From Eonycteris spelaea (taxonomy: Eukaryota > Chordata > Mammalia > Chiroptera > Pteropodidae): a stretch of 64,000 nucleotides of DNA. The stretch spans positions 992,001 through 1,056,000 of the forward strand of contig PUFA01000204.1 of the NCBI GenBank assembly GCA_003508835.1, in the 5' to 3' direction. Below, piece by piece: positions 47,801 to 59,800 of the stretch (position 1 is the stretch's first letter; each line of letters opens with the position of its first letter). The translations under genes and the position numbers were made by a program. A model generated the notes under the pieces. That model saw only the letters and a program-made list of their open reading frames with translations, had not been told where the DNA came from and searched no databases.

Positions 47801-50800
47801 CTTTATTAGGAACTGCCAAATAGGTTTACAAAGAGGTTGAAGCAATAGATTCTCCCACCCTGATGTATGGGAATACCACTTACTCCTCAGGCTTGCCAGC
47901 GCATTGATACTGTCAGTCTTTTTACTCATGGCCATTCTGGTGATTATGTAGTGGTTTCTCACTTTGGCTTTAATTGGCATTTCTCTAATAATTAAAAAAA
48001 TTGAGCATTGTTTCTTCTGTTTATTAACCACTTGGAAATTTTGAAAGTCTCTTTGGTTTCTTTTTAATTGAGTTATCTCTTTTATTGATGCGTAGGAGTT
48101 CTTTAAATATTTTGGACACAACCGCATTTTCAGATGTGTGTGTTGTGAACATTCTCCCAGTCTGTGGGTTCCTTGTTCAATTTTTTTAAAATACTTAATT
48201 GAGATATAAGTCTCATATCATACAAGTCAGCCATTTAAAGTATAAAGTTAAATGGTTTTTAGTTATTCGGAGTTGTACAATTATCACCACAACTGTTCTT
48301 ATCACCCCCCAAAGAAACCCCATACCTTTAAGCTGTCACTCTCCCTCACCCACCCCTCAGCCCTGGGCATCCACCAGTCTAGTTCTTTCTTTATAGATTT
48401 ACCTATAATGGGCATTTCATGTAAAGGGAATCATACAATTTGTGGTCTTTTGTCATTGACTTCTTTTACCTAGCATATTAATGTTTTTTAAGACTCATTT
48501 ATGTTGTAGCATGTATCAGTACTTCATTTCTTTTCATGGCTGAGTAATGATCTGTTGTGAAGATACACCACATTTTGCTCATTATTTGATGGACAATTTG
48601 GGTTCCTTCCACTTTTTGACTATTATGAAAATGCTGCTGTGAACATTCATATACTAATTCTTGTGTGAACCTATGTTTTCCGTTCTCTTGGGGGTACATA
48701 CCTAGGTGTGCAATTGCTGGATCATATGGTAACACTATTTCATATTCCCACCGTCAGAGTGGGAGGGTTCCAGGTTTTTTACTTTCTTGCAGTGCTTATT
48801 GTCTTTGTTGGTGTAGCCATCCCGTGAGTGTGAAGAGATATCTCATTTTGGTTTTGGTTTTAAATTTTCCTAATGACTAAGGATGGTGGGCATCTTTTCA
48901 TGTGCTTCTTAATCATTTGTATATTTTCTTTGGAGAAATGTCTTCAAATTCTTTTCCAATTTTTAATGGCTTACCTTTTTATTATGATTCTGTATACAAG
49001 GCACTTATCAGATATATGATTTGCAAATATTTCCTCTCATTCTGTAGGCTGGCTTTTCACTCTTTTGATAGTGTCCTTTGAAGCACAAAATTTTTCAATT
49101 TCTCATGAAGCCTAATTTATCTTTCTGTTGTTGTTGCTTGTGCTTTTGGTATCCTACTTAAGAAAATATTGCCTAGCCCCAAACCACAAACATTTACTGC
49201 CATGTTTTCTTCTAAGAGTTTTATAGTTTTAGCTCTTACCTTTAAGTCTTTGATTTCGTGTTAATTTTTATATATGATATAAAGAAGGAGTCCAAATTCA
49301 TTATTTTGCATGTGAATATCCAAATATCTCAGCACCATTTGTTGAAAATACTTTTTTTCCCATTGAGTTTTCTTGGCACCCTAGTTGAAAATAGCTTGAC
49401 CATAAATGTGAAGGTTTCTTTCTGGATTCTCAATTTCATTTATCTCTGTCTATTCTCATGCCATACCACACAATCTTGATTCTTCTAGCCTTATAGTAAT
49501 TTTGAAATCAGGAAGTGTGAGTCCTCCAACTTTGTTCTTTTTCAAAGTTGTTTTGACTATTCTGGGTCTCTTGCACCTTCATATGAATTTTAGGATCAGC
49601 TTGTCAATTTCTGTAAAAAAGGCAACTGGGACTTTGATAGGGGCTGCGACGAATCTGTATGTCAGTTTGGGGTCTGTTGGCCTCTTAACACTGTTAAGGT
49701 GTGAGCATCTTTCCATTTACTTAGGTCTTTTTAAATTTCAGCAATCTTTCGTTGTTTTCAGAGTACTATGCTTCTTTCATTAAATTTATTCCTAAGCATT
49801 TTATTCTTTTTCATCTTATTCACTATTAAAATGATTTTTATCCTTTCATTTAAAAATTTTACAGAAAAGTAACAGAAGTAGTAGTACATAGAACGTTCAT
49901 CTTTTAACATGAAGTCCAATTTATAATTTTTTTCTATATAGTTTGTACTATTTGTATAGTTTAAAATGTCTTCATGGGCTCCACAGAGAATTCAGAGTTC
50001 CAAAGTACCCTCTAGTGATTGCTGAGCCAAGTGAAGTCATGTCCCCTGGACAACTCACAGCTTGCCAAGGCATGTCTGTGACGTACGTGGGTTACGGTTG
50101 AGGTTGGTGTGTGTTAGGCCAAATGGAATCCCAGAGAATCCATTTGACTTTTGGCAGTGGCATCAATGATTTGACCACTTACAAGGAGGACATTCTGAGC
50201 ACCCACTAACTGTTCAGAATGGAGAATGGAGATGCTGTGTCACCCAGAAAACTCAACAGTGGGTTTGGAGAAGAAGAAAAGGGTCCAGGGAATCAGGTCC
50301 CTGAACATGAGGTTCCCTCTTCTACTGAAGGGAAGCCCGGGGGTCCTGAGAGCCCCGTGAGTCCTGGGAGACTCCTTGGGGCTCCAGAGGGAGAGGCAGT
50401 GCTCACCCTTGGGCCTCTTCACCAGGCTGCCTCTGGGACTGTGAAATTGGGCAGAGAGCCCTGGCCAGGGTCCTGGAGATCTGGGTTCCAGTTTCCCTCC
50501 TTGACCTGAGCAAGTCACTCCCCTGCCTGGGCCACCTGTGGAATGAGGAATTGGTGTGAGTGTGTGTGTGTGTGAGGGGCGGGGGTGGGGGTGGGGTGGG
50601 AGGGTTTACAGTACAAGGAGCTAGGACTTTGGAGTCAGGCCAACTTGGGCCCAAATCTTGCCTTCTTGGTGGCTTTGGGCAAGTTACAGGTTACATAACC
50701 TCTGGGTCAAATTCCCTTATTGGTAAAATGGAAATAATAATATTGCCAAAGTGATAGACTTGTTGTCAGGATTACATGAGAAAATGAATGTAAAGTGTTG

Positions 50801-53800
50801 AGTAGACAATGACTTATATGGCCTGCAGTTCAGTACATGGCTGTTGTTATTTGTTGAGCACCTTTCAGGGGCTGGATGCTGGAGATATAGAGATAAGCAA
50901 TACTCAGTCTAAGGGAGAAGGAAAGCCCAGAAGTGAATAATCTTGAAATGTGACAGAAGGCAGTTAGCACAAACACTGTGAAGAAGGTATTTGTATCTCC
51001 ATTTTGCACAGGAAGAAATTGAGGTCCATGAAGATGAAGCGACTTGCCCAAGGTCACACATAGGCAACAGTCTAGGTAGACAAGGATTCATTCTCTGGAG
51101 CCCTGTAAGGTTGGAGCAGGGCCTCTGCAAAGAGCTGGGGAAGCAAGTATGTTGAGAAGGTGGGCTGGATCAAGAAGGCCCCATGTTGCCCAGAGGGTTT
51201 GGGTTGGACCTTGCAGGCGTTGGGGCCAGTCAGTTCTTCCTCCTTACTGTTTGTAGTCCATTCATTCTCTCTGTTCTCATGGCCACTGTCAAGTCGTAGA
51301 CTCTCTTGCTCTCCTGGACAACTGGAACAACCTTTCACTGGTCTTGCTCACATTTCTCCATCTCCAAGTTGTTCTCCCAGCAAAGTGAACTTTCTAAGAC
51401 ACATGTCTGGTCACGTTGTTCCCCTACGTAGCATTACTCAGTGGGTTCCGCATCACCCGAGGATGAAACCCAAGTCCCTTGAAAAGCCTACAGGGTCCTA
51501 TAAGATGGGTCCTCTGCCCAACCCTCCAATGTCATCATGTTCCAATCCTTTGCACTTCTTTCAAGGGTGTAGTCACCCACACCCACACCCACACACACTG
51601 TACACAAAACCATACTCAATTTCTCACTTCCTCTTCCAGCTCAGGGCTTTGGTAAATGCTGTCCCCACCACCTGAAATGCTCCCCTTCTGGTCTCAGTGT
51701 AGGCATTGCCCTTCTGGCAGGCCTTCCCAGAGCAAAGCCAGGTCTGCCTCCGATGGTCTACGTAGCCCCCATGCTTCTCCCACCAAACTCTTATGACCCC
51801 TGTGTTGTAATCATCCTTTTGCTCAGTGCTTTACCCCAGATGGCAAGTTCTGAGTGCAGAACTGCATCTCTTCTGCTCCTACTCTCTCCTCAAGACTTGG
51901 TACAGAGCAGCCATTCAGAATATTTGTTGAATGAATAAGGGGAAGAGGGCTGGGTATTTTCTACCTCCTCTTTCTGAGATGGATGCTAGGACCCCCAGGT
52001 GCAGTGGTGAGCCAGAACTTCTGAAAGAGCAGAAACCTTTCAGGGAGTGATAGATGGTGTGGCTGGCATTCAGTGCTTCCAGCTGATGCACGAGTTTTAA
52101 GAACGGATGTTTGTGGCAATTCCGACTATGCTCCAGTTTTTTAAACGAGTCGTGTTAATGATGGCCACTCTGCCCATTGGGACTTAGTCAATTTAGTGAG
52201 AATTACTTACAGACAAGAAATGAGCTTGCAGAGCAGTGAATATTGAAGCTCCCTGGAGTGTGATGCAAATGTAGCCGTCAGTCTTGTCTTTGCTTGTCCT
52301 TCCTTCTCTCTCTTTCCCGTTCTCCACCCTTCCCCCGTCCTTTCTGTGGTGCTCTGGATCTGGGCCTCAGGCTGACCTTATTCTTTTCTTGGCTTCCCCG
52401 TGACTCACTCTCCTTTTCTGTTAAATAAGGGTCCTGCAATCCATCAATCACCAAACATTATAAAACTCCTTCTCTGTCACATACTCTGCTGGACCTAAGA
52501 AACATAGCAGGAAGTAAATGTGGCCCTGCTTAGAAGATATTATGTCTAAAATATAATCAGAACTGCCTTAGGGATAGCACTTTACAGTTTTAAACATCAG
52601 GATGAGCTCCCCACAGCCTCATGCTATATGGCTATAACTATTTTACAGATGAAGAAACTGAGGCCCAGATAGGTGACAGCTTGCCCACAGTCACTCAGCC
52701 GCTCTTGTGTTGTAGCTGGGCCTGAACATGCTGACGAGAGAGTGTGTTGAAAGGCCTCTGTCAGCCAGCTGCCCAAGCAAGAGGGGTTATTGTCCTCATC
52801 AGGATGTTTTCTTTCTTTCTCCAGGATGCCAGGGCTCAAAATACCCTGCAGGGCTTGAGGCTTGGTCCTAAACATGGAGACTCACAAGGAAAGAGTGGGA
52901 GGGTCCTTCTGCCCCAGGTCAGCAGAGAAACCTCCCCTCTAGGTTCAGAATGATCCTGTGTCCCAGAGCTAGCTTTGGACAGAAATAAGAATTAAATACC
53001 ACCTCCTTCTAGCCACCCTCCCCACCTAGCTGCCCTCCTACTTGTAATTCACACTTTCTCCACCCTCTGAAACATGCTTTCAGGAAAGGCTCTGATAGAT
53101 AGCTCAGGTACAGTGAGATTCATTTCTAATTATAGCTCAAGCATGTGGCCCCCACTTAAGGACACACGTGCCTTCAGCCCAGAGGATCTATTCATTAATT
53201 CAAGACTCAGTCCCAAGAGTTTTTGACCTTAATGATGGGACTGGGGGTTTCCCGAGACCTTCAAGTTACCCCAGACTGGGGCTTGTGAGGGCCCAAGTTC
53301 ATCCTCCTTCCTTGGGACTGTAGGCCAGGGTAGGCCTCCCTCCTCTGTCCTCTGCAGTTCCTGGCATTCCAGTTGGAGCAGAAGGAGGTCAGAGCAGGAC
53401 AGGATGAGGTGTTCAGGAAGTGGAGACCTTTGTAACCTCCACATCTGCTATCCTCGGCCCAACAGCACAAGCGGCCTCGTTACAGATGTTGGAGGGACAG
53501 GGCACAGGAGAGAGTCTCCTGCGTTTCATGTCCCCTGTCTCAATGTCTCTGTCAATTCCTCCCTTCCCGACTCTCTTTCTCTCTCTTTTATTTTTCTTTC
53601 TCTCTTCCTCCCCTTCCCCCCTCTCTGTTCCTGTCCCACCTCCCTGCCCTTTTCCCTAGCCCTCCCTTGTCACCACCACTCGCCCTCCCTCTCTCCTGCA
53701 TTCCTTTACTGGGTGGGAGAAGACCCTTTTCGATCTCTGTATGAAGAGACCTTACTAGCGATGAAAACTGTTTAGCAATGGAATTAATGTCTTGCTTAGT

Positions 53801-56800
53801 AACGAGTTCCCCATCAGGGAGGCAATCAAACAATGCAGAGTGATCATCCTTCCTGACTGTCATGAAGGTGATTTGACCTTCCATATTTGGGCTGGACTAC
53901 ATGACCCCTAATGCTGACGTTTTCCCAATGTACATTGCTTCACACAATTCAAGTTATTTCAGGATATCTCATGTATTTAAAACTACAGACCTGGGCCTCA
54001 TACAAAAGCAGGTGTGTTTAAAGATAAAATATTTTTGTTGTGAGAAAGAAGTTTTGTATTCTTTATTATTTTAATGTTTATTAATTTAATTTAATTTAAA
54101 GTAATTTATCATGGTACAGAACTTTTAGAAAACAGACAATAAGAAAAAAGATTCTTTCTAATTTCATACCCCTGACTCGGCCACTGTTTCCATTTCACTC
54201 TATGTCCTTTTAGCCTTTTCCTTTGTTCATTTTTTGCACAACTATGTCTGAGTGGGAAGACAACTTCTTGATTTCTTCGTGCCAGGACATGAGTATTTAC
54301 ACACTCACCTTCTGCATCATTTTTAGTGGTGGCTCAATACACCATAGAGTGGATGTTTATGATTTTAGACTTTGTTTTTAAACAGCACAGTGCATGAACA
54401 TCTCCGAAGATAGATCAGTGTCAAGCAGAGCTTTATCGTTCTTCATTCATCTTGTAAAAAAAAAAAAAAGCGTGCACCCGTGTTCCCGTGGAAGGGGGCT
54501 GCCTGAACCTGCTATAAGCCCTCCTCCATGCCAGGAGTGGTGTTGGGTTCTCTTTGCGTGTCGGTTACCTGTGATCACCCATTTCACAGGTGAGAATGCT
54601 GGGGTCTGAGACACTGGCTTAAGGTCCTAAGCTGTCTGTATATAGTCCAGAGCTCCAGAGCCACAGGGGAACTGCCGAGGAGGGCTTGTGCTCAGTCCTA
54701 TCAACCTGTGGGCAACAGGCCTTTGGGGATTTCAGGATTTCCACGGAGCTGTCCTGAGGGCCTTGGACGAAATGGACCAAGAGAAGAAAGACATGTTAGC
54801 CAGGGAGGAGCTGAGACGTGGCCTGAGTGAACTCCCAGCAATCCTCGACCTTCACCGGGGATCCTGGAGGAGCTGGAGGAGAGGCTGCTGCACTGGTGAG
54901 CAGTCCCCAGACTCCCACCCCTACTTCTGTTGCCCTGGGAGATTGGGGGGCAGTTGAAAACCCCACCACATGAAATGGTATCTCCATTTGATGGATCGGG
55001 AAACCGAGACACAGAGTTATGAGGTCTTTTGCCCAAAGTAAAACAAATGTGGGAAGGTCGAGCTGGGGTCCCCACCCAAGGATGTGACTCCAGTACTCAC
55101 TAACATTGTGCTGTTCACAAGGCTGAGTTCTGTCCTGTTCCTCTCCCTGGCTGCAGGGAGGGCCAGCAGAAGGTGGCCGATGTCTTCCTGGCCCGGGAGC
55201 AGGAGTTTGACCACCACGCGACTCATATCCTACAGTTCGACAAGTATCTAAGTCTGCTCACTGAGAACTGCCTTCACTCTCCCCGGCTGGCAGCAGCTGT
55301 CCGTGAATTTGAGGTGGGTCACTTGGTCCTTTGAGAACCTGTTCTATAGATGCAGGGGTGGGGGGCATGGAAGGGCTTAAAACAAATCAGTGGGGCTTCT
55401 TGGTAGGTCTGAAGGTGGGAGGGCGGGGCAGAAAGGAAGACCCAGCCAGGGGAGGAGAGGGTGACCCAGGAGGAGGGAAAACCCAGAATGTCCCCTATTA
55501 GGTATTTGTGGACAACTTTGTAAGCTCTAGCCACGGGGAGAATTTCAGTGGTCATTCTTCTGTCCCAGTAGAAAAACACAAAGCAAGGTGGGGCTCCAAT
55601 CTCATTGGAGGGACCAACAAATGGCCACCAACTGAGGATTCAGTTACTGGACAGAAAAAGGGGGGGGTGTTTTCCTATTACTGACACTGGATACACAGCA
55701 GGTACTAGGAGAAGTATATTGTTGAGTGTAGCATAGACTGTGAACCTGAAGGAATGAACTGTCACAGTGGGGTGGTGGTGCTCATCTGAGAGGCCTTCCT
55801 GGAGGCGGGAACCTGGTTTGGAGATGGAGGAGAAGCTCAGCTTGTCCAGGAAGAGGTGTGAATGAGAGATAGTGCAGGGGAGACACCATGAGCCTGGTGC
55901 CCTCGGGCACGGGTCCCTGATGGAGTCTTGTTCTCCCCATCTCTCGGGAGCAGCAGAGTCAGCAAGGAGGCGGCCAGAACATGAAGCACCGACTGCTGCG
56001 GGTTGTTCAGCGCCTCTTCCAGTACCAAGTGCTCCTCACAGGTGGGCCCCATGGAAGAGAAGTCAGGGTGCACTGAGGTGGTGCAGGGAGGGAAGGCACC
56101 TGAGTAGGGGTGGGGGTGATGATGGCAAAGTACGTGATGGCAACCTCCATCCTGGCAGGAAAGTGTGGGAGAGGATTGCTCTCAGTTCCTGCCTCCTGCC
56201 CCTCACTAGGGCCAGACCTGGCCACCACCTTCTCTGTAGCTGAGCTTTGGACACCCTGCTGCCACCTGGGAAATCCTGATTGAGTGGCGCCTCCTGTGTC
56301 TTCCTCCAGCCTCTCCCATCCTAAACAAAGAAACTCACACCTTACCCCATTCTGCATTTCCTCCCTAACTCAGTGGGTGGCTGATTTCCCTAAAGCTGTT
56401 CTTACAACCAAAACCTCCTTGTGGCAGAATCAGGGACATTGTCCACCTAGGACCTTCTGGTCTTCTCTGTGGCTTTGCCACTGACCACTTCCTGCTTCCT
56501 GAGCCCTTTCATCCTGGGACCTCTGTTACATACCTCTCTCTGTCTCCCTCTAACCACTCCTTTGTCATCTCTATTGATGACCCCTCTTCCTCCATTGTCC
56601 CATAAATGTCCATATTTTTCAGGGTTCAGTCCTACAAATTCCCTCTCTACAAATTCTCCCCAGAGATTATCATCCCTTCCCCTACATCCACCTGCCAGAA
56701 ACACACATCTCTGTCCTGAGCTCCAGACCAATTTACCCAACTTCTTCCTAATTGGACAGAGACCCCTGGTTTGGGTAACCAATGTTCCATTCAGGGAGAC

Positions 56801-59800
56801 AGAAATGCACAGATATGCATGTAATTCCAGGTCGTGACCAGGGCTGTAAGAAAAGTACATGAGGGCCAAGAGACAGAATTCATTTACCTAATTTAATAAA
56901 TATTTATTGAGTATCTACAGTGTATGAGGCCCTGTGCTAGATGCTGGCGATATAGCAGTGAATTAAACAACCAAACTCTATGATACTATGGAGCTTATAC
57001 TCTAACAAACAAATAAGGAAATAAAAATATTATATGTTAGTGATAAGAACTCTGAAGACAAATAAAGGAGATGAACAGGGCTCTGAATTACATATAGCAT
57101 CAGGAAAGACTTCTCTGAGGAGGTAACATTGCAGAGAGCTTAGGAAAGTGAGTGACTGGCATTGGTGGCAGTAGTATTGGTGGAGGTCCTGGGGGCCTGG
57201 ATTTGTGCAAGTGTAGTGTTGTGATGGGCTAACAGAGGTGGGAAGGTGGACACCCCATTCTTGTGAAACTCTTCTTCCATCTCTGGAGAGAGAGGGGCTC
57301 CTGTTGGGGCCAGGAGGGTTGGCCTGCCTCACCCGGAAAAACTGACTCCTGGCTCTTGTTCTTTCTGCAGACTATTTAAATAACCTTTGCCGGACTCAGC
57401 TGAGTATGATAACACACAGGGTAAGTCCAGCACGAACTAGAGTTAGTGACACAGTTCTGTTTTACCCCAGTTCTGGACTCTCCACCAGTTACAGGCCCAG
57501 GACATAGTCACCTCGCTGCCAGCTGGGGGTAAAACGGTGACATGAAGCCCCCATTCTCCTCAACATGGGACTCCCTAGGGTAGGCTACTGTCCAGTTAGA
57601 AGAGGAGAGGGGGTAACCAGAATATGGTGATAGGAATTGGTGGCAGGTCTAAAAAACTCACTCCGGTATCTCTGTTTCTTCCCAGTGCTATGTGGCTGTC
57701 TCTGTTCTGCCTTGCCAAGGCAGTCCCTAGTTTTTAATATATTCAGTTTATAGCCAGGGAAACTGAGGCACGAAGTGGTCAAGTCACTGTCGAGGTCACT
57801 TAGGTGGTAGTGGCAAAGGTAGGATTGGGCCTGTGACCCGACCCAGCCATGGGAAAAATTGGTGCTACCCACAAGGCCCTGCACGTGTGCCGATCGCAGT
57901 GGGTCGGTTGGAGAGGGACGAGGACAGGGGAGAGGCGAGGATAGTTGCAGCTAGACTGGCCCTCCCTGGAAGGCCCGGCTATCTGCTCTGCTTCCCTCCT
58001 CAGGTGCGCTGACCCTCATCTCCAAAGTTACAGACCATGCCAACGACAGCATGGAACAAGGGGTAAGTCCGGCCTCTGGGCTCCTTCTCTGCGGTCCAGG
58101 TCCAGGACCCCCTCCCCCCTGCCCAGGTCTGCCTTGGCGTATAACTTATGTACTATAGATTGCACACGACGAAAGTGTACAATTAGGTAAGATTTGATGT
58201 TTATATGTACCTGGGAAACCATTTCCACAATCACAATGCAGAACATATCTATTACCCCAAAAAGTTTCCTCATACGCCTTTGTAATCCCTTATCCCCATC
58301 CCCAGGCAACCACTGATCTGCTTTCTGTCACTCTTGATTAGTTTGTATTTGCTAGAATTTTATGAAATGTAAATATTCAGTATGTGCTGTTTTTGTCTGC
58401 CTTCTTTCACTACTGTGTCAGATATGTGATTTACAAATATTTTCTCCCAGCCCGAGGCATGTATTTTCATTCTCTTAACAGTGTCTGTGGAATACCAGAA
58501 ATTCTTAATTTTGATAAAGCCCACTTTATCATTTTCTTCTTTTATGGACCATGATTTTAATGTGATATCTAAGAAATCTTTGCCTCACTCAAGGTTACAA
58601 AGTTTTTCTCCAGTGTTTTTCTCTAGAATGTTTCTAGTTTTACATTTTACATTTAGGTATCTTAGTTCATTTTAAGTTGATATTTATGTATGGTAGGGTG
58701 GATTCACCTGAATCCTGGCTGCAGGCACTTAAACTAAGCCTCAGGAAAGTCCCTAGGAGAAAAATTTGACATCTGGTTGCAAGGTCAGGCCTTTGAGACT
58801 TGAAATCAAATTGGCCATTGATTGCCCTCTTTTTCACAGAATAGTAAAATATCTCCCTCCAGAAGACAGTGAAGAGACATGCACGAGGCTGGACTGTACC
58901 ATTTTCACCTTCATCTTTAAAAATAAACTTTATTTTTAAGAAATCTTTTTTTTTAGATAAACTATACATAACAAAAAATTTACCATTTATAAGCGCACAG
59001 TTCAGTTCATCATCATTAAGTACAAGTACATTCACATTGTTATGCAACCATCATTACAATCCATCTTCAAACTTTTTCACTACCTCCAACTGAAACTCCG
59101 TACACATTAACCACTCACTCCCCATTCTCCCTTCCCCTAGCCCCAGCCAACCACCATTCTACTTTCTGAATAGACTGTATTTTTTAGAACAATTTTAAAT
59201 TTACAGGAAACATTGAGAAGATAATACAGAGAGTTCCCATGTATCCCCCTCACAGTGTCTCCTTTATTAACATTTGTTACATTAAAGAATCAATAGTGAT
59301 ACCAATAGTGACTAAAGACCATAGTTCATTTTTGCCTGATATCTAATTCCAGCTTCCCATCCAGGATATCATATTTCATTTAGTTGTCACATCTCCTTAG
59401 GCTCCTCTTGACTGTGAGTTTCTCAGACTTTTTCTTGTTTCTGATGACCTTGACAATTTTGAGGAATACTAGTCATATATTGTAGGATGTCCCTCTATTG
59501 GAATTTGTCTGATACTTTTTTTCATAATTAGACTGGATTTGTGATTTGGGAGAATAAGATCACAGAAATAAAGTACCATTTTCATCACATCATATGAAGA
59601 GTACATACTAGCAACATGATATAGGACTGTGGATGTTGACCTTGATCACCTGGCTTAGGTAGTGTTTGCCAGGTTTCTCCACAGTAACACACACACACAC
59701 ACACACACACCACACACACACACACAGAACCTTGTCTATACTCTTTGAAAGAAAGTCACTGTGTACAACCCACATTTAAGGAAGGGGAGTTATGTTCCCT

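Larger units (their letters stand above)
37532..54735 (+). other. FGD5: Intron 4 of FGD5 (17.2 kb)
   Basis: Begins GTGAGTT, ends ATTTCAG. Contains a CATC minisatellite, L2 copies, a MaLR-like LTR remnant, L1 ORF2 fragments, three MER20-like elements, two stacked antisense L1 copies with a nested Tigger MITE, and a G-rich tract. About 37540-40030 and 52000-54700 are mostly free of recognised repeats; candidate regulatory segments there are described under findings. Confidence 0.85.
54896..57370 (+). other. FGD5: Introns 5, 6 and 7 of FGD5 (interrupted by exons 6 and 7)
   Basis: Intron 5 is 54896-55156, intron 6 is 55314-55953 and intron 7 is 56042-57370. The first two hold nothing recognisable; intron 7 carries one L2 copy at 56885-57230. 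The short introns keep exons 5-9 clustered within 3.3 kb. Confidence 0.85.

Noticed and set aside
53565..53700. Polypyrimidine tract as a splice acceptor
   Set aside because: No coding sequence compatible with FGD5 follows; the next real acceptor is at 54735.
54736..54945. Reading exon 5 literally to an open frame without a frameshift
   Set aside because: The shifted C-terminus loses FGD5 similarity and the exon phase no longer matches exon 6, so the deletion call is the better explanation.
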